Origin: Hermodice carunculata
Lineage: Eukaryota; Annelida; Polychaeta; Eunicida; Amphinomidae
DNA: 64,000 bases
Direction of reading: 5' to 3'
NCBI GenBank assembly: GCA_964020975.1
Contig: OZ026622.1
Span: 446,501-510,500, forward strand
Positions within the stretch are counted from its first letter, which is position 1. The number at the start of each line of letters is the position of its first letter. A program made the position numbers and the translations under genes. This document shows, piece by piece, positions 37,501 through 52,824 of this stretch. The notes beneath the pieces were generated by a model. The model did not search any database. It was not told where the DNA came from and saw only the letters and a program-made list of their open reading frames with translations.

Positions 37501-40480
37501 TTCCGACTTCACATCCTAAGTTTATCCATCATCAATTTTTCCCAGGGCTAAGCTCCAAGACACCATTAAATCTAGAATTTCTGAACAGCTTGTGGCACTA
37601 TCAGTGATGTCGAAATAATGCAAATTAGAAGCAACATTAGCAGACTTGTACATATTTGTGAAAGATCAGGCACACCACATGACATAATCTGTCATCAGCC
37701 GTCCACTACATTTATGTATGTACATCACTAAGATTTCTTGTTTATACTCATGTCAGATGTGACACCTTCATGCTTCCAGATAGTGACCATTTTGTCATCA
37801 GTCAATGTTGCAGTGTCAAAAGTGACCCATAAATGAATCAAAGTCCCAAAGAAAGATTACTGGTTTGTTAGCTGACACACGCCCTTCTGTTTCATCAAGA
37901 ACTATTTCCCTCTGTCTGGCATTTCTTTTTTTCCTGCAGATGTGTTTTTAATGCTATGAGCCTTATTTTGCTGCTGATGTTTTTCCCTCTTACATTTTAT
38001 GTTTTCCATCACTTAGATTTTAAATTTCAGTTTGAATGTACAGGGCAACATCTTTCCTCTGCAGGAACACAAGCCTATTTGCTTTGAATCAAATCTTCCT
38101 TTCTAGTTTTTCCTTGTGATCATAGGCCCAGGACTCACCATTACCAAGATGTATGCCAACATGCCATACATCTGTGTTGTATTCATGTGTCCATAAATAA
38201 TGTTAAATAATCTATAAAATAAAATGAAAAATATCATAGATAGCTGGTTTAAATAGACATCTGATCCATCCCAAAGGTCACCTCCGATATAAAATTCATA
38301 ATTATTGGTGAAGGGGTGGTCAATCTTTCTTGATGTTATTATGTTAAGGTGATCCCTTGGCTGCAACTCACACAACCTTCAAAAAGTCTAAAACATTCAT
38401 AGATGTACAAAAATTATCAGAAGTTTTTAATCGGGTCCCGGTCCCCCCCCCCCCCTTAGATACACCTTTGACAAAACGAAGGCAAAAGCGCGGCGAATAT
38501 TGGTGAATTATCATGGTAACGTCGTCGGCAAGACTGGCGGATAGACAGACGAACGGACGACTCAGGGGACAATATGCTCTGGCCCTTTATGTTCCGAGGG
38601 TAAAAACGCAAAAAAAGTAACAACTGACTGTTCACGCTGGACATGCTGTAGCTTCAAAGCAAGGTGGTAGATAAATCACTGCCTTCCAACGCATTGGAGG
38701 TGACAACCTCTTATAATGCAATTACATGATACCACCCTTAGGAAATAATACAGTTTAATTATGTCCTGTCGCCGTGCAGCAACTTGATATTGTTGCTCAA
38801 TATTGGCCGGTCGGGTCTTTTGATTTTGAGGATTACCTGTGCAGTAGAAACTGGCTTCTTCCTTGTCATATTCTTGTGACTCATCTTATTTCCCAATTAT
38901 GACCAACAGGCAACCCACATCAAAGGACCCGAGGAACGCCATATGCAATCAAAGTGAATCAGACTTGATGTTTACATACCCTTGGAGAATATAAACCTGT
39001 TGTAACGCTATTGTGATGATTTGGGTTACTGTGGTTGGTACCCAATACTTTACATGCGTACCTTGATGAACAAAGCACAGAGCAGAACATATAACTCACA
39101 AGGTTAAAGATCAATTTACAGAAACAATGAAACAAAGCTCCTTAGAGATGAAAGTTTATTGAACTCATTGTCCTGCTTTGAAAGCAATGAGACACTCTCA
39201 TATGTCTTGTTCGTGTTTCGAATGACTTGATGATTCCCCAAAACCGGCAATATTTAATTCCATATGTAAGGATTTCGATCAATGGCATCCCAAATTTAAT
39301 AGTGGAAAAACGTTTTGTGCTTAATTTTTCCGATACATCGCTCAGTTATTTTTCAATGTCTATAAATATGGAATTATCATTATCATCATCATCATCATCA
39401 TGTTTACAATATTTTCACTTAAAGACCATGCATACGTCATGTCACTTGACTGCACGATTGGTTCGAGATTATGACATTAAACATAAGCTCCATGAGGTAG
39501 CTGCTGTAAGTAGCCACATCATGTTACAGATTGAACACTACAGCAACTCGTGGTATCCCGTTTTTGCGGAATTAGATCATTGTGCGCGTATTTAAAGGAA
39601 TATGCACCGTATACGAACATGTCAATAAGATCTTTGCCTTTGTAGTTTTCATGCAAAATATCCAAGAGTGTTGGCATGTTGAGAGCAATAAATAATAAAC
39701 CTGCCAAAGCCTATTACTCCGTCCTAGGAAAACATAATATTTTGTCAGTTTACCTCCAAAACAGATAAAAAAAAAAAAAACGTTGACCTGCTTGTGGTCA
39801 GTTGATATTGTGTGTACTGTATACTGTAAGTACTGATATTTATGGTTTTCCATAGATCTCCATGTCGTAAGATACTCTAAGGTACGTGAATCAGTATTAT
39901 AATATCCTGGCACAACTGGCTGGTACGTGTCCTTTGATGCACTTCAGACAGTTTACATAACCCATGATATTGTTCAATAAATTTACGAAGTGGTTTTTCC
40001 ATGAAGGTACTAACCGAGGATATTCAATAAATAATTTCCTGACTCTACCCAATTATGCAATATGTGTGTGTGTATTCTGAAAACAAATAAGATTTCAAGT
40101 TTCAACCGTAAAAGAGATTACCTCAGGTAACGTGACAAAATGAATGATATTGAAGGCATTACAGAGGTAGAAGCATGATGGTTGACAGCTCTGAGCAGAA
40201 CAGCTGTTTATCAAATTGAGTAAGACACCTGCCCATACTGGTGTAGTTTGTCATTGTGAAGCAAATGTTTGCTTGTACTGATGGCGAATTCAGGCTTTAT
40301 GTTACCTGTGGGTGGCATCACCCAGTGATAAAATGCCGATCGGTGGAATATTTGGTTGAAGAAAAATGCTTAATAGAAGTCTACTGTGTTATGGGCCTTG
40401 CAGGTGTGTTTGACGTAAACATTCTGTCTTAGATTGTTTCATGTTGCAGCAGCAAACCTCACCGTGGGTTAGTATGGTTG
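37501..40480. other. Intergenic, no firm gene
   Basis: It contains a C13 run at 38443-38455 and a short (ATC)n run at 39379-39400. Open frames reach 122 codons (39227-39595, plus) without recognisable motifs. Confidence 0.45.
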
Positions 40481-40820
40481 TTTATCCAGTAATTATAGCT
40501 GTATCATCCAGAAAAGGTGGAAGATACAGACTGGGTGATAACCCTGTCCATATCACCACAGTGCAAAGGTCAATCCGTATCACCACAGGGCAAAGGTCAC
40601 TGAAAACTACTTTCCTTCTAAATTCTTGTAGTAGGCGCACGTCAAGCATGTAATTTTCAAATGACCCAATTACTGGATCCTGCGTTACAGTTATTCATAC
40701 GCAAATGTATGCAAAGCCTTGTTTGATGAAATAAACGTTGAAACTGTTTTTAATTGTCTTTTTTTTTGTATTTAACGATGAAAATATAATTAGTAATTAC
40801 AGCTATAATTACTGGATAAA
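40481..40820. repeat. 23-bp perfect inverted repeat pair, 294 bp apart
   Basis: The 23-mer starting TTTATCCAGTAATTATAGCT at 40481-40503 occurs as its exact complement at 40798-40820, ending one base before the foldback element. The pair may mark two copies of one dispersed repeat or the ends of a larger element. Confidence 0.85.
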
Positions 40821-40966
40821 AGTAAAACCAGCCGCGTGGAGGAGACTCGTCAGCAGAGTGGCCTCGTTCCCGCGGCGGATCACTCCTCGTGGAAGCACTC
40901 GGAGTGATCCGCCGCGGGAACGAGGCCAGTCTGCTGACTCGTCTCCTGCACTTGGCTGGTTTTACT
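40821..40966. mobile_element. Foldback (MITE-like) element with 66-bp arms
   Basis: The arms at 40821-40886 and 40901-40966 are inverted copies with about seven mismatches, around a 14-bp loop. The arms are GC-rich in an AT-rich setting and contain GGATCACTCC and CGCGGCGGATC. There is no coding capacity, as expected for a miniature inverted-repeat element. I found no clear target-site duplication, so the element's ends may extend into the flanking 23-bp repeat. Confidence 0.85.
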
Positions 40967-41874
40967 ATTGTAGAAGTAACCAGTGACATTTTTGTCGCTA
41001 TTTTGCAGTTTGCTTCTTTACAATTGGGCACTCGTATTACGGTTGAGAAGAAATCCAACAAGCTTTTTGGAGAAGACGATGAAAATTACACATCAAAAAC
41101 ACGCATAAAAAAAATCTCAAAATATAGAAATAATTGCAACACTAGCCGTTGAACGAATTGAGGTCGCCTAAATGTTCCCCTGTCAAAGTATCCCTGTTAT
41201 TTCTAAAAAAATTGGCCCAATAGCTTCTTCTCCCCCCCCCCCCCAAGAAATATTATTGAAAAAATCAAAGCAGAAAAGATAATTATTTGATTTGTGGTTT
41301 CGATTGATAAGTTTGACGTGACTGGCTGGAAAGCTTTCCAAAGTAGACACAACACATGAATGAAGTGCATCGACACACCTCAAAATACAACTGTCTCAAT
41401 TAGTCTGGCGGTTTAGGCCAGGACAAACAAGCGTATGTGATAGACAAATGAACATATCTTAATCAGTCCGTTGTCTACACTCTTTAATTGAAATTTCAAC
41501 AAAGGCCAAAGTGTTCTGAATTGTCGTAACAATACCAGATTCATATTTCTTGATCCACTACCACCTTGCCCATAGTTACCATGCGAGGACAGAACTGGTT
41601 CAGGTCAACAGTTTTCTTAAGTGCATCTAAAACAGCATTGCGGTTATAGCGCGGAAGAAACTTGTTGACTAAGACACAGCTTGACTCTGAAGGTGTTAAT
41701 GGGGCTCTTTATTATATCCACGATTCCAAACACTGTAAATATAATCAGACGAAATGTTGCAACAAAGGTACACATATACCACAAATGGTTTGAAAAGATG
41801 GAGTAATCAGGTAGCCATAACTTGTCGTATTTATGGGGCCTGATTTCCTTTTGCACTGTTTCCTAGAGTGTATA

Positions 41875-41878
<4 letters not shown>
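40967..41878. other. Intergenic, nothing recognised
   Basis: It holds a C13 run at 41232-41244 and short frames only. Confidence 0.5.

Positions 41879-41938
<60 letters not shown>
41879..41938. repeat. (TA)n microsatellite at the LINE 5' truncation point
   Basis: About 60 bases of TA, ending some 20 bp before the first recognisable LINE codon. Confidence 0.96.
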
Positions 41939-43416
<1,478 letters not shown>

Positions 43417-43421
43417 TGGTT

Positions 43422-44460
43422 TTATTTAGGCGCCTTAGCATTCGCTAATACGCCTTTATGTTTTTTGTTCCTTTCCTGGAATTTTGAATAACAACCTGAG
43501 CATCTTCTCTCACTTTTGGCTCTGATCTGTTCTTGTACCTTATGCTTTTTGGCGATGTGATCGTCCCAAAGCTCTTGCAGAAATTCCGGAGAGCATGCGC
43601 AGTCATTGTTACGCTTAAATGAACAACGATTAAAACGATTAGCTTGTTTTTGGCTGTGAATTAAATTGCGAATCTCTTCAACGCCAGAGTATTTATTCTT
43701 ACCTGTGCACTTCTTTTTACCAACCACGCTGTCTCCCGCCGCTATTAATATATCACGCATGCTACACCAAGCCTCATTGACTGTACTGAAAGAGCTACAA
43801 TTCCAGTGCACGAGACCAACATTTAGTTTGTCTCGAAACAGTGCCCAGTTAGTGGATTCTTTAAGTTCCACTTGTAATTAACTCAGGTTGAATGTTTGTA
43901 ACTGTCTGCAGACAGACCACTTTACCCTTTATGACCATTGCATTGTGATCGCTACCAACATCGTATAGAGCTAATTCGTCTATTGTTACGCTTTCAATCT
44001 CATTAAAAATACCATCAGTCTCCAAAACGTAATCAATGACTGCCTTTAGATTACCGCGTGACCATGTATAGCGTCCCGTACAGGATTCATGACAATTCAA
44101 CATATTTAAGTTGGAAATTTCAACCAAATTTGAAAGCAGATTTTCATTTGGACTACATTTTGTAGGCGTTGTGAAGACAGGTAGGATACCATTAAATTTG
44201 CCCAGTTTCAAGCATTCGTGTCTACCTGCCTTGAGAGATGCTACATTATCAATAGTTCTGCACTAAGACTTTGGCTAATTTCACTGTCAATACCATCATT
44301 TAGAAAGTAAACCAAACATACCATCAAAGGTTTCTGATAGCTCTGAAGTTTAACCTACACCCATAAACGCTTAAAGTTATCTTGTTTTGAGTTTGATACG
44401 TTGGTATCGCATATATCAACACTTGAATGAATGAGAAAACCAAGACCACCTCCTGATTTT
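43422..44460 (-). mobile_element. LINE fragment, endonuclease domain and linker
   Basis: The minus strand from 44460 to 44212 shows a GGGLGFLIHSS stretch typical of the middle of APE-type endonucleases, with stops. The open frame 44211-43861 continues with GRYTWSRGNLKAVIDYVL and DVGSDHNAMVI, whose Ser-Asp-His is the catalytic C-terminal motif of the APE fold. A second frame (43871-43422) looks like the linker between EN and RT (AIAKKH-like basic helices rich in Lys, Gln and Arg). The RT is missing: the copy stops at the GT tract. The frame breaks between and before the two open stretches show it is dead. Confidence 0.75.
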
Positions 44461-46422
44461 TAATATTATATATATATATATATAACGTTTAAAATGCTTG
44501 TATTATCCTGTTCAGATGAAATAGCAAATGCTGGCGGATAGATTGAAAACAAAATACAATTTTTTGCTTTGAATTCCTCAAAAGGTCTCACTTCGTTGTG
44601 TTTGTGTGTGTGTGTGGAGGGGGAGGGGGCGGCATTCCAAATAATGACACCCTTGTGCTTGAGATTAATGCAGATCTTTTACTTAAGCTTAAAACTATCT
44701 GGAACTTGTGAGGATTGTTTAGTTTGTGGATATTTCTTGGAGACGTTATGATAGGCACAACTATTGTAGTAATTAGCTTGCAATAAACGTTTATCAACAA
44801 AGGTGCGCGGTCAATTTAGTAAACTTCACACACACTTTGCCACTAAATATTCTAAGAGGAAAAAATGTGTCGCCGATATTTATATTTTAGCCATAATCTT
44901 GAACCCAAAATTTAGTCGCAGAATATCCAAAGCAAAGTATAACACTATTGCTGTGTCATATAAGAAGACCCCACAAACTAACCTGGATCACTGTGTGCAT
45001 AAACAACCTCGTAAAACCACTTTGAGAATACACCGTTTTCAATTTCTGGGGTATAATTTTGTTATCTTGTTACCTCTTATCACCCTAGCCACCCTCTAAC
45101 ATTTTTTCGACCGTAGTACCAACTAAAGATACAATGACTTCAGATTGATCGGAAACTCAACTTCATATAGAGAGACAATTACCTTTTTCGAAACCAACGA
45201 AAAATTTTATATCAATAACCACATAGAAAATCATACAATAACTGTAACTGACACATGATAAGTAATACTAAAAGGTACACTGGACTATAAGCTAGGTTAT
45301 GTAAAAATATAGGCCTCCCCGATGAAAAGGGTCGCAACCTCAGTCCATTGGTTTCAGTAACAAGCTTTTCCATAGAAGGTGATAAATAGGAAAAAGTTAT
45401 GCCTATAATTGAATCCAATGTGACAAGGAACACACCGAAGACCATTATATATAGAGGGTATAAGCTCAAGGTGGATATTTTGAAAGGATCAGCCCAGTAA
45501 GACTATTATGGCTTACAATGTATGTCGCCTTTAGCCGTGGCATCCAATCAGGACTGACATGAATGAGTTTGTGCGGGCCAGCTGAATAGAGGGCAGAAAG
45601 ATAAAACCTTAATCGCATAGTCGGCATTTCTTTGATGACTGAAATGACGCAGCTAACACGCTGAACTTTTAACTGTAAAGAACCACCGAGATTCAATTCA
45701 TTTGTCCATCCGCACAAATCTGTTGAAAGTAGGGGATTATGTACAGCATATTTGCCAAATGTATGAACTTTATCAAAGTGGTGTGACATAGACCCCACCT
45801 GGCCTCAAAGGGGGTTAAATGTTTTAGGGATGACACCCGGGGATATAAGATAGGAGACACAGCTAGTTATCATCATTACGAATATTTATTGTGCTTTTCA
45901 TGTCAAAGTCAGAGTGAAGTTTTCTCAAGTATATGCCAGTTACATGAAGACAGCCCGCAAGTGATGGCCATCTCTTGACACTTGTAAATCTATCCATAGA
46001 ATGTCCAAGGCGCATAAGATAAATCCAACTCATGCTGTGCTTTATCTCGGATACAGGGCAAAAGTTCAGCAATTGATAACAAGCAAAATAACAAAACCTT
46101 GAATGGTATTACACGATTTTGATAATTACCAATGTTGAACTTTGAATATTGTAGAATTGACAGTAATTTATTGTCAATTTCGAGGGATGCGAGTTACTGT
46201 TGTTTTGTCCGTAATTTAGTATTCTGCGACAGACGTACAGAGTGGTTTATAATTATTAACGTGGTTACTCCAGATTCTAGCTACTTTGTCCACTTTGTGA
46301 TTACAAGAAAATGTGCTACGTAACAGGCTACTCCCGATGATGGGACAGATGGCATGTGCTGTAGCTTTGTAAGAAGTAATCCAGATAAAGATAAAAACAC
46401 CAAGGAACAGTTTCATTATAGG
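44461..46422. other. Intergenic, no gene seen
   Basis: It contains a short (TA)n tract at 44467-44484 and a G-rich patch at 44616-44630. Minus frames of 69-110 codons near 45466-46072 have no recognised motif. Confidence 0.45.
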
Positions 46423-46558
46423 TTTAAAGTGACCCTTTTCAGTTTTGGTCGCAGAATCGAAATAGTTCGAGAAATCGAACCCAGAGCCAAACTCTCGGTT
46501 CCTGGGCTGCCCGGCCGATTTCGATTCTGCAACCAAAACTGAAAACGGTCACTTTAAA
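46423..46558. mobile_element. Foldback (MITE-like) element with 41-bp arms
   Basis: The arms at 46423-46463 and 46518-46558 are inverted copies with two mismatches. Each begins TTTAAAGTGACC from the outside. The 54-bp centre is GC-richer and itself partly self-complementary (CCCAGAG / CTCGG patches). There is no coding capacity. No target-site duplication is evident. Confidence 0.85.
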
Positions 46559-48800
46559 GCTTATTCTGAAATGTTGCAGCATGAAAGTGGTACAATATTC
46601 TCCACAAAACTACTAATATTTCCACAAAATCCTCGAAGTGTCGTCCATGTTTCGCCGCTGATCCAGCTGTTCTGAAAATTGAGCAAATCCCCACATATGT
46701 TATGCGGAACCATCTTGTGGTTATGAAGGCAAATTAACCAGTAGCCCTAAATTTGGTTGATTTAAACAAGATTTATCACTGATTATCATGTGTCTTTTGT
46801 TAAATCATCGCTAAATACTATATATTAAAAGAGTATAGTTTTAAAAAACAATCATGTCAAAGGAAACAAAAAAATACATATTTGAAAGTTTGGCCGCAAT
46901 AATCTACAGTTTTTAGACTTGTCTGTTTTGCTACTTAACTTTATCTTTTGGCATCTTTCTGTTTTAATATTCACTATCAGACATTTTAGGCTTACATGTT
47001 TTCTGTTAGGTAAACCCCCAGGGGCTACAGGTAGCAAGAAGCGGCCTACGACAGTTGCATGTTTGCTTAATTGTACTTAAAATCCTGTTAAGAAAAATTG
47101 TTTTGATAGCATGTTTTTGGCATAAATGCTAATGACTTCCATTCTTTTCTGACATGCCTAAATGCACATTTACTCACTATTAAAAATTTACTCAAAATTG
47201 ACAGTATTTTCTCAAGTGTCACAAACCTGACACATTAAGTTGACACATTGACGCAGGGTTGGCAGTTAAATAGAGCTTAATTGTTTGAGGAGTAGGTGTC
47301 ATCATGGAGTTTGTTTTACATCTCTGGTACAGGATGTACATTGTTGCAGTCCTTGTTAGGATTTTCCTTGGTTTGTACAGGTGGTCTAGCTGCAACTGTT
47401 TATTTTACAATCACTGGGACTGAATATAATGCCCCAGCTTGTTTCCACTTCAGTTAAACATTGGCGGATGGTTTAACTAGGAAAAGCTGTCAAGCTAGAA
47501 AGGGTACATTTTGGTTCAGGGGTAAGTCAAATTGTTCTTATCTGAACCTGTACTATGAAAATTTGGTAATTATGGTTTGTTTGACAGGTATTCTTCTTTG
47601 ATATGAAGCTCTGCATTTACAAGCAAAACTTCACATATTTAGCTAGTTCATCAATTGCCACGTTCATATTTATTCATTATTATGTGGGTTGTCTTTGCTG
47701 AATATTTAGCTTAGGCAAGGAGCCGCTACTCAGAGAGACATGTACGGGTAAAAGGCTCCGAAACATGTTGAGTAGTTACCCGCTGAAGACCCTTTAATTT
47801 ATTTGGGCTGATACAGCCTATGTCAAAAATTTACAGAGGAACGTGTGCAATATAGACAATAGTAATTCCATATATATACAGGTTACACAGGGACAGGTTA
47901 GCTTATGGAGAGTAAAGAGTTCGAACTGGGGAATAGGATATTGACTACTAGGAAGTGGTTCTGGGCAAAAAGACACAAATACAATATCAATTGCACAATA
48001 TTCTGCATCAACAGTAGTGATTAGGGATAGGGGTGTGTGTGAAAAGTAGATCTACAGCACTCTTTAGACCATTGAGTCATATCAACTCAAACTGGTAAAA
48101 ATTGGTCAGGTGACCTGAATCCTGCAATATCATTGGTCACTCGCTGCCATGTATCCTCGATCATTTTAGAATTTACAATATATACATCCGTAGCTTTTCT
48201 AAACGTTGTCATACCCGTGATGTACCGACTTATAAATGGGCATTTTATGCACATTACTTGTGATATATTTCATTCCCATAGATTCTCAAGCTCTTTCGCG
48301 AAACGATATCCCTAGTCTGATACCAGGTTATCGGAAATTTTAAATATCCGAATACCTACCACATCATATGATCTGTAAAGGGCAAGGTTTGGACAATGTG
48401 TACACCAACAAGCACAAACTTTGATGCGTTATATGCAATATTGCAGCCAAGACATTGTTCGCAGGAATCGTGTCTCAAAGCCAATATTTTGAATACAAGT
48501 CTAACGATGTGAAGTAACCGTATTTTTACATTTGTAAACTATCATCTGGAACGAGAAAACAGTCGTTTTTCTCTGCAAATTATACATCAGGGCATTGCAC
48601 GTATACTCCACGGTTTAATTTTCAAGTCCAGCACGCAACAGAGCTCTAGCTTCCAAAGTCTAGAAAATTATTTTTCAAAAAATAATGTCATTTGTAGTTA
48701 CATTATGTGCCCGTTGTATTTGATTTCATCGTAATGTTGTACTCAAATTATGTCCAAGATATGCGTTTTCGAAGTTCAGAACAGTGATTCTTAAAAGAAG

Positions 48801-48805
<5 letters not shown>
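46559..48805. other. Intergenic, nothing recognised
   Basis: More than 2 kb with frames of at most 61 codons, no repeats and no RNA gene. Confidence 0.5.
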
Positions 48806-48842
<37 letters not shown>

Positions 48843-48849
48843 TATACAT

Positions 48850-48940
<91 letters not shown>
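48806..48940. repeat. (CA)n(TA)n microsatellite
   Basis: About 35 bases of CA and a short mixed patch lead into about 80 bases of TA. Confidence 0.97.
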
Positions 48941-48942
<2 letters not shown>

Positions 48943-50104
48943 TGCATATATATATTATATGGGGTGAGTGTGTTGGTGTGTTCTTAACTATCCTCGCATT
49001 TTAATAACATATTATTTTCACCGTCACCATTTTGAATTTTTCAATTTAGAAAATCATGTTAAATTCCATTCATTTGATAGATATATTTTTACTTTCAAAA
49101 TCGACAGCAAATTCAGACAAATTATTGATTTTATCCTTGACTTGAGGAAACCATAGATATCAGGGATCTAAGCGTAAATGTTTTGACAAGTTAGACCTTC
49201 TTGACACCTCTTCTACGTCCGAACTTGTATCGAAAATTGTTTCATATTTGGAACTTTTGATGACCTTTTATGACCATACGCTTCGATACTCATTTAATGT
49301 GTACTGATTTGCAACTTAGTGAAATTCGTCTTTTTATTTTTACGATTTAACAACATCGCGTTCTCGTTTTAGGGTCAAATTGAAATTGTGAGAACATTCC
49401 TACATTTTCATCCCGTAAAGCCTGTAGGCAAAATCCATTTGCCACTGAATAAGAATTTCTCAGGTAACCATTGTTGCATCATTTTGGGAAAAAGTCACCA
49501 AATTCTTCACTCACATTATCGCAGTCACTAATATGTTTCAGAATATGCGGATGGTCCGAATTTACTTAGCACAGCAATGCTACACGGTTTTGAATTCACC
49601 CATAAGGCATTTCTCAAAATAAGTAGCTTTTCAAACGTTACCTTTCAATGAACAGAAATTATGTTAATTGGAAATCTATTAGAGACCAATGCAATTATTT
49701 AAACAAGCAAACTAGCATATTTATCATTTAAAACAAACTGTATTTGGTGAAACAATTGACATACCTTAATTTGTCTCCAGATTTCTTTGATAAACGTATT
49801 GCTCCAATTTACCTTCCTGCACGTAAAGAATTGATCGTGTGGTAGATTGGCAAAATTAACTTGTCACGAGTTTCCGTAAGTAACATTAACAGGGGCCAGC
49901 TGAGAACAGGTACTGTAGAGGATTGCAAAGAGATTCGAATGGTCTTTTTGATACCATAGCAGTTGCCTGTAAGTAGTCTCATTTGAACGTTTGTTATACA
50001 GTTTACCATAGAGGCCATGGTACAAGCCATTTCAATCAAGGTCAATTAATTGAATTCCTAACGGTATCGAAGTCATTGTCAAACATATCCACATATACCC
50101 GAGA
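48941..50104. other. Intergenic, nothing recognised
   Basis: Short frames only; no repeat structure apparent. Confidence 0.5.
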
Positions 50105-50300
50105 ATCACGCCTCTTTATCTTAGATAATGTCTGGCACACAGCGTCTGGTTTATATGTAGATGCCTTTATATCAAACAGTGTCCAGTATAAAGGGGTCTT
50201 TTTATCAGCCAGTATCTGGCATACAAATGTCTTTCTATCAAACCGAATCTGGTATGCAGATATCTTTATATCAAACAGTCTGGTATACGGGTGTGTTCAT
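50105..50300. repeat. ~34-bp minisatellite, about five to six copies
   Basis: The unit TCTTTATATCAAACAGT followed by TCTGGTATACAGAT is repeated with units of 33-34 bp. Copies are moderately diverged. Scattered related pieces (CTCTTTATCTCAAAT) continue to about 50530. Confidence 0.82.
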
Positions 50301-52809
50301 CTCTGATATTATGTGAGAAAACGCATCCCAATATCAGATATTACGTTCGACAGAAGCCTCTTTCGTTTAATGCAAGAATTACAGGCATGTGAATTCTATA
50401 TATATATATTAACGGAATTAATTCGGTTTTTTTTTTTTGCTAATATTTAGTGACACACTGACATCTCTGTTTCGGATATAACCCAAGCTGAAGGCTCTTT
50501 ATCTCAAATATTACCTGAGATATGCGGTGAAATACAGACGATCTCCAAAAACATGAAACAGGTTACACATATTAACAATTATGACATGGGCCATATTTGA
50601 AATAAAGACGTGAATGCCTACTCTGTCGTAGAACCCCAATCATGATGGAAACAACTATGATACAGTCCACAATTAAATATGAGTGTCGTATTCTTTGAGA
50701 CTTGCACCAAGAGTCTGTCAAAACTCCTTGAGACCATACGATATGACACAGAATATGTGTTGGCGCACCTAAGCGTGCCGCACGTTTCCTCCTGCTCAAT
50801 AAGTTCAGCTGAATGAAAAAAAACAACTATCCAGCCTGCTCAATTATTTTAAACTGATTCTTTTTCCTAAAAGATGGCGTAAATCAGCTCCCCGGAACCT
50901 CTTCAATCCGGTTCCCATTGATTTTACATCCACTGTTTTGTCTCTTGTGAGGTAGTGGTCAGATTTACGCCGAATCAGATTTTGACTAAGCGCCTTGGGG
51001 GCCCTTTATCCCTTCAACTATCCGGTTTCAGAACAAAACTCCTCCAGAAGTCCCAAGGCCAAGTTCACTTAAATAGTATTTCTAATGCAAATTAAATATG
51101 ATACGTCACTCCATACACAAAAAACCCATTTTTTTGTAATTAAAAGGACTTAGAAAAAAAATTTAAGTATGCAAAATACACAGTTACTTTAACATAGTCA
51201 TTTTACTCGCAATCATAAGATAAACTCCTACGTCAGCCTGCTTGTGTCTTTTTGAAGACACTGGTGGTTGAAAGGGAATGAAAATTGCTAGTACCAGCAG
51301 GTGGCTAATTGTATCATAATTATATGCATAGGGCAGGCTAGTGTACATAATCTCTTGTCAGCTTAAGAAGCGGTAACACCTCAACCAATTGTACCTTGGC
51401 CAGCAGGCCTGGCTCTCAGAGTTAAAAGAAGAGCTAACTATCACACGACCATTGCAGAATGACATCACAGCTAAAAAGCCCACTCAGGAAGTAAAAAGTG
51501 GCCCACTTTTCCTGCCCAGTTCCAATTACCTTTAATTCTTTTTTATTTGTCTTAAATATTAAGCACCCAGACAATACACTGCGTGCTAGGCACTGGCAGT
51601 GGGTCTTAATGCAACATTGTCAGTTCACCCTATCAGTTACATCTTTGCCAATATTTTGCTAAATTGAAGTGAAAATCCAGCCACCCCCAGCAGAAAATAT
51701 ACAACTTTTTACGAGATAGCTCAGGCATTCCTACTGGAACTAAACTCTTTGTATTTTAACTTATCTTTGATAAACGTCGACATTTTTATTACATGTACTC
51801 GCACATCTGGTCAGTAAACAGCATCAAGTGGCCATCTTGATCTTACAAGTTACATTGTCTTTGCAGTACCTCGTCTTGTTATTTTGGTCCTGTGAGTCAT
51901 GTATGCCGTATCAGGTGTCTTTTCTTAGTCGTGGAGAACTTTTATGTCAGATGTACTCTGCCATTTACATGTGTTAAGTTATGACACAAGACATACGCGC
52001 GACATTGCTCCCATTATTTGCAATACAGAACAACGAAAACAGTCTTTCTTTGCATCAGTTGTCAATCTTTGGCCTAATCTGGATGAACAAACACAAAATT
52101 CTAACACTCTGGCAAGCTTCAAACGAAATTGAAACAAAAGTGTTGCACACGCGCCAGGTTCTTACAGTGGTGGCAGCCGTAAAGCCCAGATTCCTCATGC
52201 TCTTATGAGGGTGAACTATTGTACCCTCAATAAGTATATGTTTCATTTAGGCATCGTAAACTCCCGTGCTGTTCACGTGAAGCTGCAAGTGAAACGGTAA
52301 ATCCTGTCCTCTAGAATGCTTTAATTATGTGACGATACAAATTTTGGCCCACTACCAATCTATCAAACTTTGAGTTTACAACTTTCATTATACGGTAAAC
52401 CGGATAAGGGTTTTGCATGAAATAGAAAGTGGTTTTCGTCAGTAGAAAAATTCATTCTTGAATCAAACGTTTCTGATGCTCCCCGAAAATAACAATTATA
52501 CACGAAATAGACTTATTCAAGCGTGAAAACAACTGGATATCCAGCACTTTTGTAAATATTATCCTGCTTTTTTTCATACAATGTATACATATTTAGTTGA
52601 CACGACTGTGTTGGTTTAAACATTTTTTATTGAAAAAAAAACCAATCGGGAATCAAGGCATAGCCCTATATCAATCCCTCTTGCACAAAGAGGAGGAGTA
52701 TTTGGACATTACACAACAAGGAAGACGCTACACTTGCTCGGCACACTTGTAAGAGATGTAACAATACGTGACAAGACAGGTAGAGTGGCACTGCCACACA
52801 GCTTGAAGA
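50301..52809. other. Intergenic, no gene seen
   Basis: No frame above 84 codons and no recognisable motif. Mostly unique AT-rich sequence. Confidence 0.45.
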
Positions 52810-52824
52810 AGTGAATCAGGATAA
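52810..52824. repeat. Candidate target-site duplication, left copy
   Basis: AGTGAATCAGGATAA, identical to 55296-55310 at the other edge of the LINE. Confidence 0.65.

Noticed and set aside
43422-44460. 5' inversion (twin priming) of the LINE at 41.9-43.3 kb
   Set aside because: Twin priming places the inverted part upstream of the 3' end, while here it lies downstream. Two insertions or another rearrangement fit better.
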